Assembly: GCF_019793465.1 (NCBI RefSeq)
Contig: NZ_JAILYJ010000006.1
Span: forward strand, 62,001-126,000
From: Rhizobium croatiense
Lineage (GTDB): Bacteria; Pseudomonadota; Alphaproteobacteria; Rhizobiales; Rhizobiaceae
Length of the DNA stretch: 64,000 nucleotides
Direction of reading: 5' to 3'
How positions within the stretch are numbered: position 1 is the stretch's first letter; each line of letters starts with the position of its first letter. A program made the position numbers and the translations under genes. Positions 55,953 through 64,000 of this stretch are shown piece by piece. The notes beneath the pieces were generated by a model that was not told the origin of the DNA, searched no databases, and saw only the letters and a program-made list of their open reading frames with translations.

Positions 55953-56585
55953 CTAAAGAGGCTTTTCAGCCACGGCGATCATCGACTTGGCAAGAGCAGG
56001 TATCCTTCCGACATATTCGAAACGAATACTGTGGAAACCGGCATCAAGCAGCAGCGTGCTCAGCGTGTTTCTCGACCAGAACTTGATATGTCCATGATCT
56101 TTCAGCGGCATGAAGTGATCATCCATTTTCCCAAGCGCTGCCAGGGCGACATTCTTCAGATAACCATGATAGGGCGTCGATACCACGGCGATGCCGCCAG
56201 GTTTGACCAGATCATACATCGTCGATGTGAAGGCCTTGGGATCATAGACATGCTCGACCACCTCCAGGCTGACCACAGCGTCGAAGGTGCCGTATTCCCC
56301 GGAAAGCTCGTCATAGGCCGAACCGACCTTCAACGGCAGCCCGGGGTATTTGACATTGGCTTTGGCGATGCCATCGCTTGAAGGATCGACGCCGACGACG
56401 CAATATCCCTCTTTCGCAAGAGCTGCGGCCGCCCCGCCCGTGCCGCATCCCAGATCGAAGACATCAGCCTTCGCCGAGCCGGCAAAATGGCCCTCCAGCA
56501 CCCCAAGCACAGCTGGCAGGATGTAGGAATGCGCGGTTGCCGTTTTGGCGTGGATATAGGTGGTCGCGTCCAGTTCGACGGACAT
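55953..56585 (-). CDS. Class I SAM-dependent methyltransferase
   Basis: A 210-aa enzyme: DVFDLGCGTGGAAAALAKEG (motif I), VGVDPSSDGIAKANVKYP (motif II), FDAVVSLEVVEHVYDP and VKPGGIAVVSTPYHGYLKN. It resembles UbiG/Coq3-like O-methyltransferases and those in glycan clusters. AAGGAG precedes the ATG at 56585. The 227-bp gap to the XRE gene means it may or may not belong to that locus. Substrate unknown. Confidence 0.82.
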   Translation of the reverse strand: MSVELDATTYIHAKTATAHSYILPAVLGVLEGHFAGSAKADVFDLGCGTGGAAAALAKEGYCVVGVDPSSDGIAKANVKYPGLPLKVGSAYDELSGEYGTFDAVVSLEVVEHVYDPKAFTSTMYDLVKPGGIAVVSTPYHGYLKNVALAALGKMDDHFMPLKDHGHIKFWSRNTLSTLLLDAGFHSIRFEYVGRIPALAKSMIAVAEKPL

Positions 56586-57100
56586 ATCCTCTCCTTTCTG
56601 CAAGTTCGCGGCCGAACCTATAGAAAAATACGTCGAAAATTAGGTAAAACCCCGTACAACGGGATGTCGGCTAAGAATATAACCTTTAGTTTTGCAATAA
56701 AAAATTTAACCTCCGCGCGAAGTTAAAACAAAGGTCAGCAGGATCAACAGGTGGCTGCACGCGCTGAGATTGAATCGGATCCGGTGACTCTAAAATGCCA
56801 CCTATAACAACAAGGACAAACTGCAGGGGCCGAGAAGCAACCGGACTGCGGTGACCCGCTTGCCAGTCACGGCCGCGGATCATCCGCGATCCTTCGCCAC
56901 TGCCGCAGTGTCGGTGCCTTGGAGAGTATCAAAGTCGGGGAACTCAAAACGCTTCTGCCCAAATATGAGCGCGCGCTTCTTGCCGATGACACGCCCAACG
57001 GGGCAGAATGCCGAACAGCAAGCCAAAGATATTTAACGGATGGATGTATACTGCTGGATCAAGACAGCCCGACCGAAACCCTTCTCGCGTATCGGAGAAG
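56586..57100. other. Intergenic region
   Basis: About 515 bp upstream of two divergent genes. It has an AT-rich patch at 56680-56730 (AATAAAAAATTTAACC) that may hold promoters. No gene recognised; short frames at 56851-57036 lack supporting features. Confidence 0.45.
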
Positions 57101-57955
57101 ATGAGCTTGCCCGAGAATCCGTCGCCCGCATATGCGAAACAGCCAGTGGGAAAACCGCGGATTCCCGTGGTCTTCTGGTTGCTGCTGACGATTTCCCTGT
57201 CGCTCATCACCGGAACTGTGCTTCTTTCCAACGACATGAAGCATTTGAGGACGATCGATCGCTATTTCGGCTTCGATCTCTTTTCATATGAGGTCAAGCC
57301 GCCGCCACCGAAGGCGCTTCCCCGCCCGGCGCCTCCGGCCTCCGTCACGCTGCCTTTACATGCCATCGAACCACCTATGGCGCAGACCGCATCAACCTTT
57401 CTCCGGACGTGGCGCATCTCAGGAGCGGCAATGTGCGCGGCCCTGCGCGACGCCGGCATCCAAACCAGCGATTGGGCGGCAGCGAGCTTCAACGCCAATA
57501 CCTTCGAATGCTTTTTCGAACACAGCGGCAAACGTGAAAAGGATCAACTTCCCACTTCCATCTTCGTCATCGTTCGCGGCGACGCCGCCGGCACGATCAA
57601 CAACATGCGCGTGAAGATCGTCAATCCAGAGACCGACCAGAACGGCCAGCTCGACCCGAACATCCTGCGGATTTTCGAGGTCATGCTGAGCCAACCGCAA
57701 TGGCTGGATTTTCATGAAGCGCTGAACGCAATCAAGAATCTGAGGGACATCAAGGAAGACGGCTTCGGCGCCAGCATCACCTTCAGCCGCGAAGTGCTCA
57801 ATCCCGACCGTTACAATTTTACGCTCTCCCTGGATGCGGCCTCGGGACCTCAAAAGAGAACAAGAAATTACTTTTCCGACAGAACCTGGCTTCCATCGCC
57901 GGAGCCGACGGCTGAGACCAACCCCGCGCAACCGGCGCCGGCATCAGGGCAATAA
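57101..57955 (+). CDS. DUF6030-like membrane-anchored protein
   Basis: A 284-aa protein with one N-terminal membrane helix (IPVVFWLLLTISLSLITGTV) and a periplasmic part after a Pro-rich linker (PPPPKALPRPAPPA). The mature domain has two Cys (AAMCAALRD and FECFFEH) likely to pair. It looks like the DUF6030 proteins found near rhizobial polysaccharide genes; their role is unknown. Start MSLPENPSPAY at 57101 has GGAGAAG upstream; the frame reaches back to 57008. It converges on the next gene with a 12-bp overlap of the 3' ends. Confidence 0.6.
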   Translation: MSLPENPSPAYAKQPVGKPRIPVVFWLLLTISLSLITGTVLLSNDMKHLRTIDRYFGFDLFSYEVKPPPPKALPRPAPPASVTLPLHAIEPPMAQTASTFLRTWRISGAAMCAALRDAGIQTSDWAAASFNANTFECFFEHSGKREKDQLPTSIFVIVRGDAAGTINNMRVKIVNPETDQNGQLDPNILRIFEVMLSQPQWLDFHEALNAIKNLRDIKEDGFGASITFSREVLNPDRYNFTLSLDAASGPQKRTRNYFSDRTWLPSPEPTAETNPAQPAPASGQ

Positions 57956-58381
57956 AATCGCGGAATGAGCGGCGGCGGACGCTGGTCGAGGCCGCACGCG
58001 GCCTGTCAGGCCGTGCGACTTGCTATCGTCGTGATGCCGGGCCAGAATTTTGTACAGCTCTTTCAAACTGTCCCCGCTCGGTCGTTCGCTGCCGTCACCG
58101 CCGGCCAGGCGCCAGACACGCTCGACCTGCAGATCCTGCGTGACCTGGGCAAGGTCGTCGTTCAGCAGGCGAATGGCATCCGCCGATCGACCCAGCTGCC
58201 GGGACATCCCCACGAGCGCTGCAAGGAGGATCACGAACACGGCGAAGACCCCGCAAACGACGGCTGCGAACCAAAGGTCATCGAGAACAGCGAGAGCGTT
58301 TCGAAGGGTCGCCATAAAAAAAACGGCATTTTGAAATGCCATATGAAAAACGCTCATCACGTCGCTGAACCAATCTTCCAT
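57944..58381 (-). CDS. Small membrane protein with coiled coil
   Basis: A 145-aa protein: a strong membrane helix (FAAVVCGVFAVFVILLAALV) after an amphipathic N-terminus, then a helical stretch (SADAIRLLNDDLAQVTQDLQ) and a basic tail. ATG at 58381 (MEDWFSDVMSV) is preferred; the frame extends to 58417. Not recognised. It faces the DUF6030-like gene. Confidence 0.5.
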   Translation of the reverse strand: MEDWFSDVMSVFHMAFQNAVFFMATLRNALAVLDDLWFAAVVCGVFAVFVILLAALVGMSRQLGRSADAIRLLNDDLAQVTQDLQVERVWRLAGGDGSERPSGDSLKELYKILARHHDDSKSHGLTGRVRPRPASAAAHSAILLP

Positions 58382-58585
58382 CACGAGCGCCATCCGGGAA
58401 GATCTATATCTTGGCACAGGCTGAAAAGTCTAGCGGATACTAACAGTATTCGCTCCTGGGAAAGTATATTTGAGGTTGCATTACTCCGCCAAAGCAAACG
58501 CAACTCGGGACGGAACCGCCGCAAGCCGACCCGGCTGCCGCAAGTTCGGTCGCGGACATGAGAAAAGCCCACAGTGAGGGATCGA

Positions 58586-59659
58586 ATGAACAGAAGAGGG
58601 TTCCTCGCTTCGCTTCCGCTCGCGCTGTCTTGTGTCCAGGCGGGCGCGGTCCTGGCCACGGTGCCGGCGAAAGCCGGGCTGCGCGCGCTTGCCGACAGCA
58701 AATCGTTCCGGTTCGGATCGGCAATCGACCTGCAAAATATCGGCGATCCGGGCGCCTGCGAACTCTATGTCGAGAACGTCAATTCGATAACGCCGCGCAA
58801 CGAATTGAAGTGGAAAGCGACGGAAAAGAGCCCCGGCATCTTCTCCTTCGCGGGCGCCGACAGGGTGGTTGCATTCGCGCGAAATAACAACATGAGGGTT
58901 TATGGGCATACGCTGATCTGGTATCGCGTCCCGGACTGGGTGTCGGAGATCACCGACGCGCAAGCGCTTCGGACGGTCATGAACCGTCATATAAAACAGG
59001 TTGTCGCTCGCTATAAGGGGTCGATCGATGCCTGGGATGTGGTGAACGAGCCGTTGGAATATGATGCGCCCGACCTGCGGAATTGTGTTTTCCGACGCCT
59101 TCTCGGCGACGATTATATTCGCATGAGCTTCGATATGGCGCATGAGGCCGATCCGGGTGCGACGCTGGTTCTCAACGAAACGCATCTTGAGAAAAAATCC
59201 GCCATCTTCGAACAAAAGCGCGTGCACATTCTCAAAATCGTCGAGGATCTCGTCACCAGGAAGACGCCGATCAACGCGGTGGGGCTGCAGGCGCATTTCC
59301 GCCCGGGCCTCGACCGGATAGATCCAGAGGGAATGGGGCGATTCTGCGCGGCTCTGAAGGATATGGGTATTGGTGTCTATATCACCGAACTCGATGCGTC
59401 CTGCCACTTCCTGAAGCACGACCAACGCTTCACGCAGGCCGCCTACGCCGATATTTTCCGCGACGTGATCACCGTGGCGGCCGAACGCGGCGACTTGCAA
59501 GGCGTCACCGTATGGGGCATGTCGGAAAAATACGGCGAGCCCGATGAAACGGGGACCGATGCCGATGGGGCCTGCACGAAGCGCATTAATCTTTACGATG
59601 AAAACAACGCGCCGCGCAGTTCAGCTGATGGCATCAGGCAGGCAATAGAGGCGATGTGA
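58586..59659 (+). CDS. GH10 endo-glycanase (xylanase family), Tat-exported
   Basis: A 357-aa glycoside hydrolase family 10 enzyme. It starts MNRRGFLASLPLALS, a twin-arginine signal. NELKWKATEKSPGIFSF, YGHTLIWYRVPDWV, the acid/base in DAWDVVNEP (Glu about residue 155) and the nucleophile in YITELDAS (Glu about 268) are all present, so it should be active. GH10 enzymes cut beta-1,4-xylan. At the head of a glycan-building cluster it may trim or release the cell's own pentose-containing polysaccharide, as other rhizobial glycanases do, or attack plant xylan. Ends 31 bp before the GT4 gene. Confidence 0.87.
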   Translation: MNRRGFLASLPLALSCVQAGAVLATVPAKAGLRALADSKSFRFGSAIDLQNIGDPGACELYVENVNSITPRNELKWKATEKSPGIFSFAGADRVVAFARNNNMRVYGHTLIWYRVPDWVSEITDAQALRTVMNRHIKQVVARYKGSIDAWDVVNEPLEYDAPDLRNCVFRRLLGDDYIRMSFDMAHEADPGATLVLNETHLEKKSAIFEQKRVHILKIVEDLVTRKTPINAVGLQAHFRPGLDRIDPEGMGRFCAALKDMGIGVYITELDASCHFLKHDQRFTQAAYADIFRDVITVAAERGDLQGVTVWGMSEKYGEPDETGTDADGACTKRINLYDENNAPRSSADGIRQAIEAM

Positions 59660-59690
59660 TGCGCAAGACAACGGAGACATCGACAGATTC

Positions 59691-60842
59691 ATGAAAAAGG
59701 CAGTTATTTATGTGGAAAAATTTCTGCCTGCCAGCCAGGCATTTGTTCTCAATCAGGCGGTAGCGTTTCGTTCGTTCGAGGCTGAAATTCTTGCCGGCAC
59801 GCGAATTTCCTCGGCCCACACCAGAAAATCCACTGTTCCGGTTCACGACATCCGTCGGTCGCCGATCGCGCGGGCCGGTGAACTTCTGTTGAAAATTCCG
59901 CAGATCGGCCTGCCTTTCCTCTTTCCCGCGATCGGCCAGGCCGACCTCGTTCACGCGCACTTCGGCAAGAACGGCTATGTCATCGGTCCCTTAGCGCGGG
60001 CCGCCGGCAAGCCGCTCGTGACGACGTTTCACGGCTTCGACGCCACCTATCGCGGCGATCCGAAAAAACCGGGCGGCTTCAATCAGGTGCGCTTCTTCGC
60101 CAAGGGCCGCAGCGAGATGGCCGGCTGGAACAGCTGGAACATTGCCGTTTCCGATTTCATCCGCGATCGGCTGCTGGCGCTCGGCTTCCGTGCCGACCGC
60201 GTCTATCGCCACCACATCGGCATCGATCTCGATCTCTTCAAAATGGAGCCTCGTCCCCGAAAAAAGGGGCTGGTGGTTTCCATCGCCCGTTTCGTCGACT
60301 ATAAGGGCCACCGCTTCATGATCGACGCGCTATCGCGCGTGGCGGCGACCGGGACGCCGGTCGAATTCGTCATGGTGGGTCAGGGACCGCTGAAAGAGGA
60401 AATCGAGGCGCTGGCGCGTCGTTCCTTGCCAAGCGTCACGATCCATGAAAATCTGTCGCAGACTGAGATAAGGGATCTGCTGGCCAGTGCAGAGCTTTAT
60501 CTCCACGGCAGCGTGACCCTCGACAATGGTCACGCAGAAGCGTTCGGCCTCGCCAATCTCGAGGCCGAGGCCGTCGGTACTCCGGTCGTCGCCTTTCGCT
60601 CGGGAGGCGTGGGCGAAGCGATCGAGGAGGGGAAAACTGGCTATCTCGTGGAGGAGCGGGATGTCGCGGGAATGGCGGAAGCGGTCGGAAGGCTGCTCAA
60701 CGACCAGGCCCTGTGGACAGCCTTCAGCGCGCGGGCACCGCTTCTGGTGGCCGAGCGCTTCGACATACGTCGCCAAACGGGGATGCTCGAGGACTATTAC
60801 AGTTCCGTGCTAGACGAATTTTCCAGCCGGGGTCGGACTTGA
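59691..60842 (+). CDS. Family 4 glycosyltransferase
   Basis: A 383-aa retaining transferase with GT-B fold: N-terminal AVIYVEKFLPASQAFVLNQA, HAHFGKNGYVIGPLAR, HGFDATYRGD; C-terminal LVVSIARFVDYKGHRFMIDA, MVGQGPLKEEIEAL and the nucleotide-sugar block HAEAFGLANLEAEAVGTPVV. Its TGA overlaps the next ATG (TGATG). Similar in layout to the gene at 62406. Confidence 0.87.
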   Translation: MKKAVIYVEKFLPASQAFVLNQAVAFRSFEAEILAGTRISSAHTRKSTVPVHDIRRSPIARAGELLLKIPQIGLPFLFPAIGQADLVHAHFGKNGYVIGPLARAAGKPLVTTFHGFDATYRGDPKKPGGFNQVRFFAKGRSEMAGWNSWNIAVSDFIRDRLLALGFRADRVYRHHIGIDLDLFKMEPRPRKKGLVVSIARFVDYKGHRFMIDALSRVAATGTPVEFVMVGQGPLKEEIEALARRSLPSVTIHENLSQTEIRDLLASAELYLHGSVTLDNGHAEAFGLANLEAEAVGTPVVAFRSGGVGEAIEEGKTGYLVEERDVAGMAEAVGRLLNDQALWTAFSARAPLLVAERFDIRRQTGMLEDYYSSVLDEFSSRGRT

Positions 60843-61354
60843 TGGTGCAGACAGGAAAGAAGCCGAAGTGGGGACTGAACGTATTTCGGCCGCTGCGGAA
60901 CGGAATCGTCAGGGCCAAGTGGCTCTATTATACGAAATTCTGGGGCATGGACATCGATCCGACGGCAAGCTTTTCCCTGAGCGTGCGGTTCGATAAGACC
61001 AACCCGAAAGGATTGCATATCGGCGCGGAAACCTATGTCGCCTTTGAGGCCGCGATCCTGACCCACGACCTCACGCGCGGTCTTTATCTGCACACGAGGA
61101 TCGGCAAACGCTGCTTCATCGGCGCTCGCAGCATCATTTTGCCCGGCATCGAAATCGGCGACGAATGCGTCATCGGCTCGGGCTCGGTGGTAACCAAGAG
61201 CGTGCCGCCGCGCTCGCTCGTCGCCGGCAACCCGGCAAAGATAATCCGCAGCGACATCAAGATCATTTCGCGTTACGGCCGCATGGCTACGAATGACGAG
61301 CGCGATGGTTCGGTTCAGACATCCGAGTTTTCGGAATCCAGACAACCATTCTGA
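60842..61354 (+). CDS. Hexapeptide-repeat (LbH) acyltransferase
   Basis: A 170-aa left-handed beta-helix enzyme like WcaF/NodL sugar O-acetyltransferases: IGKRCFIGARSIILPGIEIG, DECVIGSGSVVTKSVPPRSL and VAGNPAKII are the hexapeptide coils and the typical end. It lacks the long N-terminal part of LpxA. Likely acetylates a sugar of the polysaccharide. Coupled to the upstream GT4 by a TGATG overlap. Confidence 0.85.
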   Translation: MVQTGKKPKWGLNVFRPLRNGIVRAKWLYYTKFWGMDIDPTASFSLSVRFDKTNPKGLHIGAETYVAFEAAILTHDLTRGLYLHTRIGKRCFIGARSIILPGIEIGDECVIGSGSVVTKSVPPRSLVAGNPAKIIRSDIKIISRYGRMATNDERDGSVQTSEFSESRQPF

Positions 61355-61370
61355 TGGTGGGGAAATAGAT

Positions 61371-62306
61371 ATGATTCTATTAAGTGTTATTGTGCCTGCA
61401 TACAATAACGAAAACGATATATCGATCATCCTGGATGCATTTTCGAAGCAGACGCTTGATGTCGATCAAGTTGAATACATAATCGTCAACAATAATAGCA
61501 AAGACAACACCAAAGGCTTCGTCAACGAATACGCCAAGAAACTACCTATAAGTGTCAGGTGCGTCGACGAAAACAATATCCAGAGTTCTTACGCCGCTCG
61601 CAACGCCGGGATTCGAGCTGCAAGCGGCAACATTCTCCTATTCACTGACTCGGACTGCGTTCCCGAACCTGAGTGGGCCGCACGAATGCTGGAAGCCTTT
61701 GACAAGCCGGATATCGGGATCGTTGGTGGTGCAATTCTAGCAAGCCACGGCGATTCTCTGGTCGAAAGATTCAGCTCCGAAGCCAACGTGCTGTCTCAGG
61801 AACACAGCCTTAAAAATCCATATCTCCCATTTTTTCAAACGGCAAACGTCGCCTACCGTCGCGAGGCTTTCCAGAAAGCCGGCCTGTTTCGCTCGCGCCT
61901 TAAGACAGGCGGCGATGCCGATATGTGCTGGCGGGTGCAGAAGAGCACCGACTTCGAGCTTCGCTACTGTGATGAAGCAAGGGTTCTTCATCGACACCGC
62001 ACGACGCTGGCCGGATTAAACGAGCAATTCTCTCGCTACGGCCGGTCTGCCGTTTACCTCAACCGCCTGTATGGAACAGAAATACAGCCGGAGCCGAGAA
62101 CGCAGTATTTTATCCGCAAGGGCGTTTCGTGGGCGTTTCTTCACCTTCCCATTACGCTGGCAAAACGGCTCGTTGGGCAAGCCACGAACATCGATCTGTT
62201 TCGTGAACCTTTGCGGCTTTATATTCGCTGGTGCCGCAAAACGGGCATTTCGAGTGCTGAAACCGCCGGCCTGCCCAAGGAGCTTGACATCGAATATCTC
62301 GGATAA
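61371..62306 (+). CDS. Family 2 glycosyltransferase
   Basis: A 311-aa GT2 enzyme: LSVIVPAYNNENDISIILDA, EYIIVNNNSKDNTKGFVNEY, LFTDSDCVPEPEW (metal site) and FQTANVAYRREAFQKAGLF, then GGDADMCWRVQ. GGTGGGG precedes the ATG at 61371. Base composition in the first 200 bp is noticeably less GC-rich than its neighbours. Confidence 0.86.
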   Translation: MILLSVIVPAYNNENDISIILDAFSKQTLDVDQVEYIIVNNNSKDNTKGFVNEYAKKLPISVRCVDENNIQSSYAARNAGIRAASGNILLFTDSDCVPEPEWAARMLEAFDKPDIGIVGGAILASHGDSLVERFSSEANVLSQEHSLKNPYLPFFQTANVAYRREAFQKAGLFRSRLKTGGDADMCWRVQKSTDFELRYCDEARVLHRHRTTLAGLNEQFSRYGRSAVYLNRLYGTEIQPEPRTQYFIRKGVSWAFLHLPITLAKRLVGQATNIDLFREPLRLYIRWCRKTGISSAETAGLPKELDIEYLG

Positions 62307-62405
62307 TCCAGGCTGACGCGGTATCGCGAGATCACGGCGATACTTGCCTCGATATATGAACCTGAAACGCAAATAGACCATTCGCCGTCAGACGAGGGCC
62401 TGCTG

Positions 62406-63647
62406 TTGAACGTTACCTATTTTTCTCTCAACTTTCCCGAGTTGACGCAGACGTTCGTTTACAACGAAATGCGGGGTCTCAAAAACCTCGCCGTCGATAT
62501 TGATGTCGTCGCGTTGCGCCGACCCGCCAGCAATGTATCGAGCCTGCCGGAACAGTACGGATTTTCTGATCGCATTCGGTATGTGCAGGCGGATAAGCGT
62601 CGCCTCTCCCGTATCGCCGCGTTAGTTCGAGGAGCGATCCGGCTTCTCGCCCGCGCAGATTTCCGCACCCTCTGGCGCCTCGCCACGATGCGCGACAGCG
62701 ATATAAGGTTGCCGATCTCTCAGAAATTGCGCCTAGCAGCCAGTCTGCAGCCCGGCAGCTCTCCTTCGAATGTCATTCATTGTCACTTTGGTCCGGCTGG
62801 ACGCGTTGTCGCGCATTTGAAAAAACTCGGGCTTATAAAAGTTCCGATGACGACTGTCTTCCACGGCTACGATATCACCCAATATACGGATGGTCGCCCG
62901 GACATTTACCGCGAGCTCTTTGAGCAGGCGGATTTGCTTCTTCCGATCAGCGATCTCTGGCGCCGGCGTCTGATCGATCTTGGTGCGCCCGCTGAAAAAA
63001 TAACGACGATACGCTTGGGGGTCGATTGCGACGCTTTCGATTATAGGCTGAGGACCATTCCCGCCGGTCAACGCACGCGTTTCATCACGATTGGACGAAT
63101 GACGGAGAAGAAGGGGCATCGCTTTACCATCCAAGCGTTTTCTCAGCTTGTTTCCCGTCGCCCGGATCTCGATCTGTCCCTCGATATCGTTGGCAACGGT
63201 CCACTGTTTGACGAAATGCGAAGCCTTGCAGAAGCTTCGGGGCACTCGGACAGAATTCAGTTCCATGGAGGCCTGCCGCATCAGGAGATCAAACGCTTGC
63301 TGGACGAGGCACATATCTTTGTGCTCCCCAGCGTAACCGCCGCGGACGGAGACATGGAGGGCATCCCGGTCTCGATCATGGAAGCCATGGCGATGGGACT
63401 TCCGGTCGTAAGCACACGTCACAGCGGGATCCCGGAATTGGTGGTCGATGGGAACTCCGGACGTCTGGTCGACGAAAAAGATGTTCCTGCTCTATCAAGT
63501 GCGATGGAGGAATTGGCCAGTAGCCCCGACCTCGTAGGCACGATGGGATCGCAAGGACGGATGATCATCGAACAGGGCTACAATGAACGGAGTCAAGCTC
63601 GTTCGCTGAAGCAATCACTCCAGCAGCTTCAAACAAAAGGGATCTGA
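62406..63647 (+). CDS. Family 4 glycosyltransferase
   Basis: A 413-aa GT-B transferase: SLNFPELTQTFVYNEMRGL, HCHFGPAGRVVAHLKKLG, FHGYDITQYTDGR; FITIGRMTEKKGHRFTIQAF, DIVGNGPLFDEM and the nucleotide block DGDMEGIPVSIMEAMAMGLP, the usual colanic-acid/amylovoran-type GT4. Start codon TTG at 62406, with GAGGG seven bases away. Confidence 0.85.
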   Translation: MNVTYFSLNFPELTQTFVYNEMRGLKNLAVDIDVVALRRPASNVSSLPEQYGFSDRIRYVQADKRRLSRIAALVRGAIRLLARADFRTLWRLATMRDSDIRLPISQKLRLAASLQPGSSPSNVIHCHFGPAGRVVAHLKKLGLIKVPMTTVFHGYDITQYTDGRPDIYRELFEQADLLLPISDLWRRRLIDLGAPAEKITTIRLGVDCDAFDYRLRTIPAGQRTRFITIGRMTEKKGHRFTIQAFSQLVSRRPDLDLSLDIVGNGPLFDEMRSLAEASGHSDRIQFHGGLPHQEIKRLLDEAHIFVLPSVTAADGDMEGIPVSIMEAMAMGLPVVSTRHSGIPELVVDGNSGRLVDEKDVPALSSAMEELASSPDLVGTMGSQGRMIIEQGYNERSQARSLKQSLQQLQTKGI

Positions 63648-63656
63648 CAGCTCGCC

Positions 63657-64000
63657 ATGTTGATATTGATAGAGAACACTGTCTGTTTGAATGCGGGTGA
63701 TGCAGCCATCATGCTGGCGATAATCCGGATATTGCGTCGCACGTTCGGCGAGCAGACTGAGTTTGTTGTTTTTGACAGCAATCCGGAAGTCGCCGCGCGT
63801 TACTACCCCGATATCAAGTTCCGCCCGCTGACCACACCCCTCGCAGCGCCACCGTCGATTTCGCTTCCGCTGATCGGGAAGCGCTTGGCGACACGTCTCC
63901 GTCGAAAGATTGGCGTGTTGAAAAAGCGAGAGTTCCGCAGATTGCTGACCTCCGCAAAAAACAATAACGGAAGTGTCGGCTGGAGCCCGCTTTTAACGAA
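63657..64000 (+). CDS. Polysaccharide pyruvyltransferase-like protein, 5' part only
   Basis: The frame runs from ATG 63657 to the window edge, about 114 residues: MLILIENTVCLNAGDAAIML, then RTFGEQTEFVVFDSNPEVAA. The N-terminal GDAAI block and DSNPE are as in WcaK/CsaB polysaccharide pyruvyl transferases, which add pyruvate ketals to sugars. The rest is outside the window. It follows the GT4 gene by 9 bp. Confidence 0.65.
   Translation, partial: MLILIENTVCLNAGDAAIMLAIIRILRRTFGEQTEFVVFDSNPEVAARYYPDIKFRPLTTPLAAPPSISLPLIGKRLATRLRRKIGVLKKREFRRLLTSAKNNNGSVGWSPLLT

Overview
The window looks like chromosomal or large-replicon DNA of a fast-growing alphaproteobacterium of the Rhizobium leguminosarum/etli group. 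It is GC-rich and carries the chvE-gguABC/gbpR sugar-sensing cluster known from Agrobacterium and Rhizobium, several ribose-type sugar ABC importers, a TfuA/YcaO pair, two glycan gene clusters, and rhizobial-style intergenic palindromes. This assignment rests on gene content only.

Layout. 1-5.7 kb: gguC (cut by the window edge), gguB, gguA and chvE on the minus strand, divergent from the LysR regulator gbpR. 5.8-8.6 kb: small unknown genes, an inositol-dehydrogenase-like oxidoreductase, and a block of direct repeats. 8.6-13.5 kb: a ROK-family repressor divergent from xylFHG (xylose import), with a palindromic operator between them. 13.6-27.5 kb: an accessory island beside a tRNA-Arg(CCG). It holds an IS3-family element with a frameshifted transposase, an orphan adhesin fragment, and a contact-dependent growth inhibition (CDI) locus: cdiB (frameshifted), cdiA (2,828 aa, PD-(D/E)XK-type C-terminal toxin) and a candidate cdiI. 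A decayed ialB-like gene follows. 27.5-38.9 kb: a 51-nt palindrome, a fragment of a sugar permease gene, a DUF882/M15 peptidase-like protein, small genes (DUF2314, GYD, GNAT), another sugar ABC system with a linked NAD-dependent epimerase, and a LysR/class C beta-lactamase pair.

39.2-48.4 kb is a tightly overlapping plus-strand glycan operon: a UDP-glucuronate-decarboxylase-like enzyme, three single-domain GT2 glycosyltransferases, one 999-aa protein joining GT2, a NodS-like methyltransferase and a NodB-like deacetylase, and an ABC exporter. 58.6-64.0 kb is a second plus-strand glycan cluster: a Tat-exported GH10 glycanase, two GT4, one GT2, a hexapeptide-repeat acyltransferase and a pyruvyltransferase-like gene running off the window.

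The best candidate for an undescribed system is the minus-strand block at 50.9-55.7 kb: XRE regulator, then a SARP/TolB-like/TPR regulator, a 70-aa small protein, YcaO, TfuA and an 84-aa helical protein, with gaps or overlaps of a few bases through most of it. TfuA plus YcaO is the known machinery for installing backbone thioamides. The 70-aa protein, coupled to YcaO through an overlap and lacking Cys, is a candidate substrate.

Single-base deletions break several genes (IS transposase three times, cdiB, a secreted protein). Either the region is decaying or the assembly drops bases; both readings are kept open in the entries.
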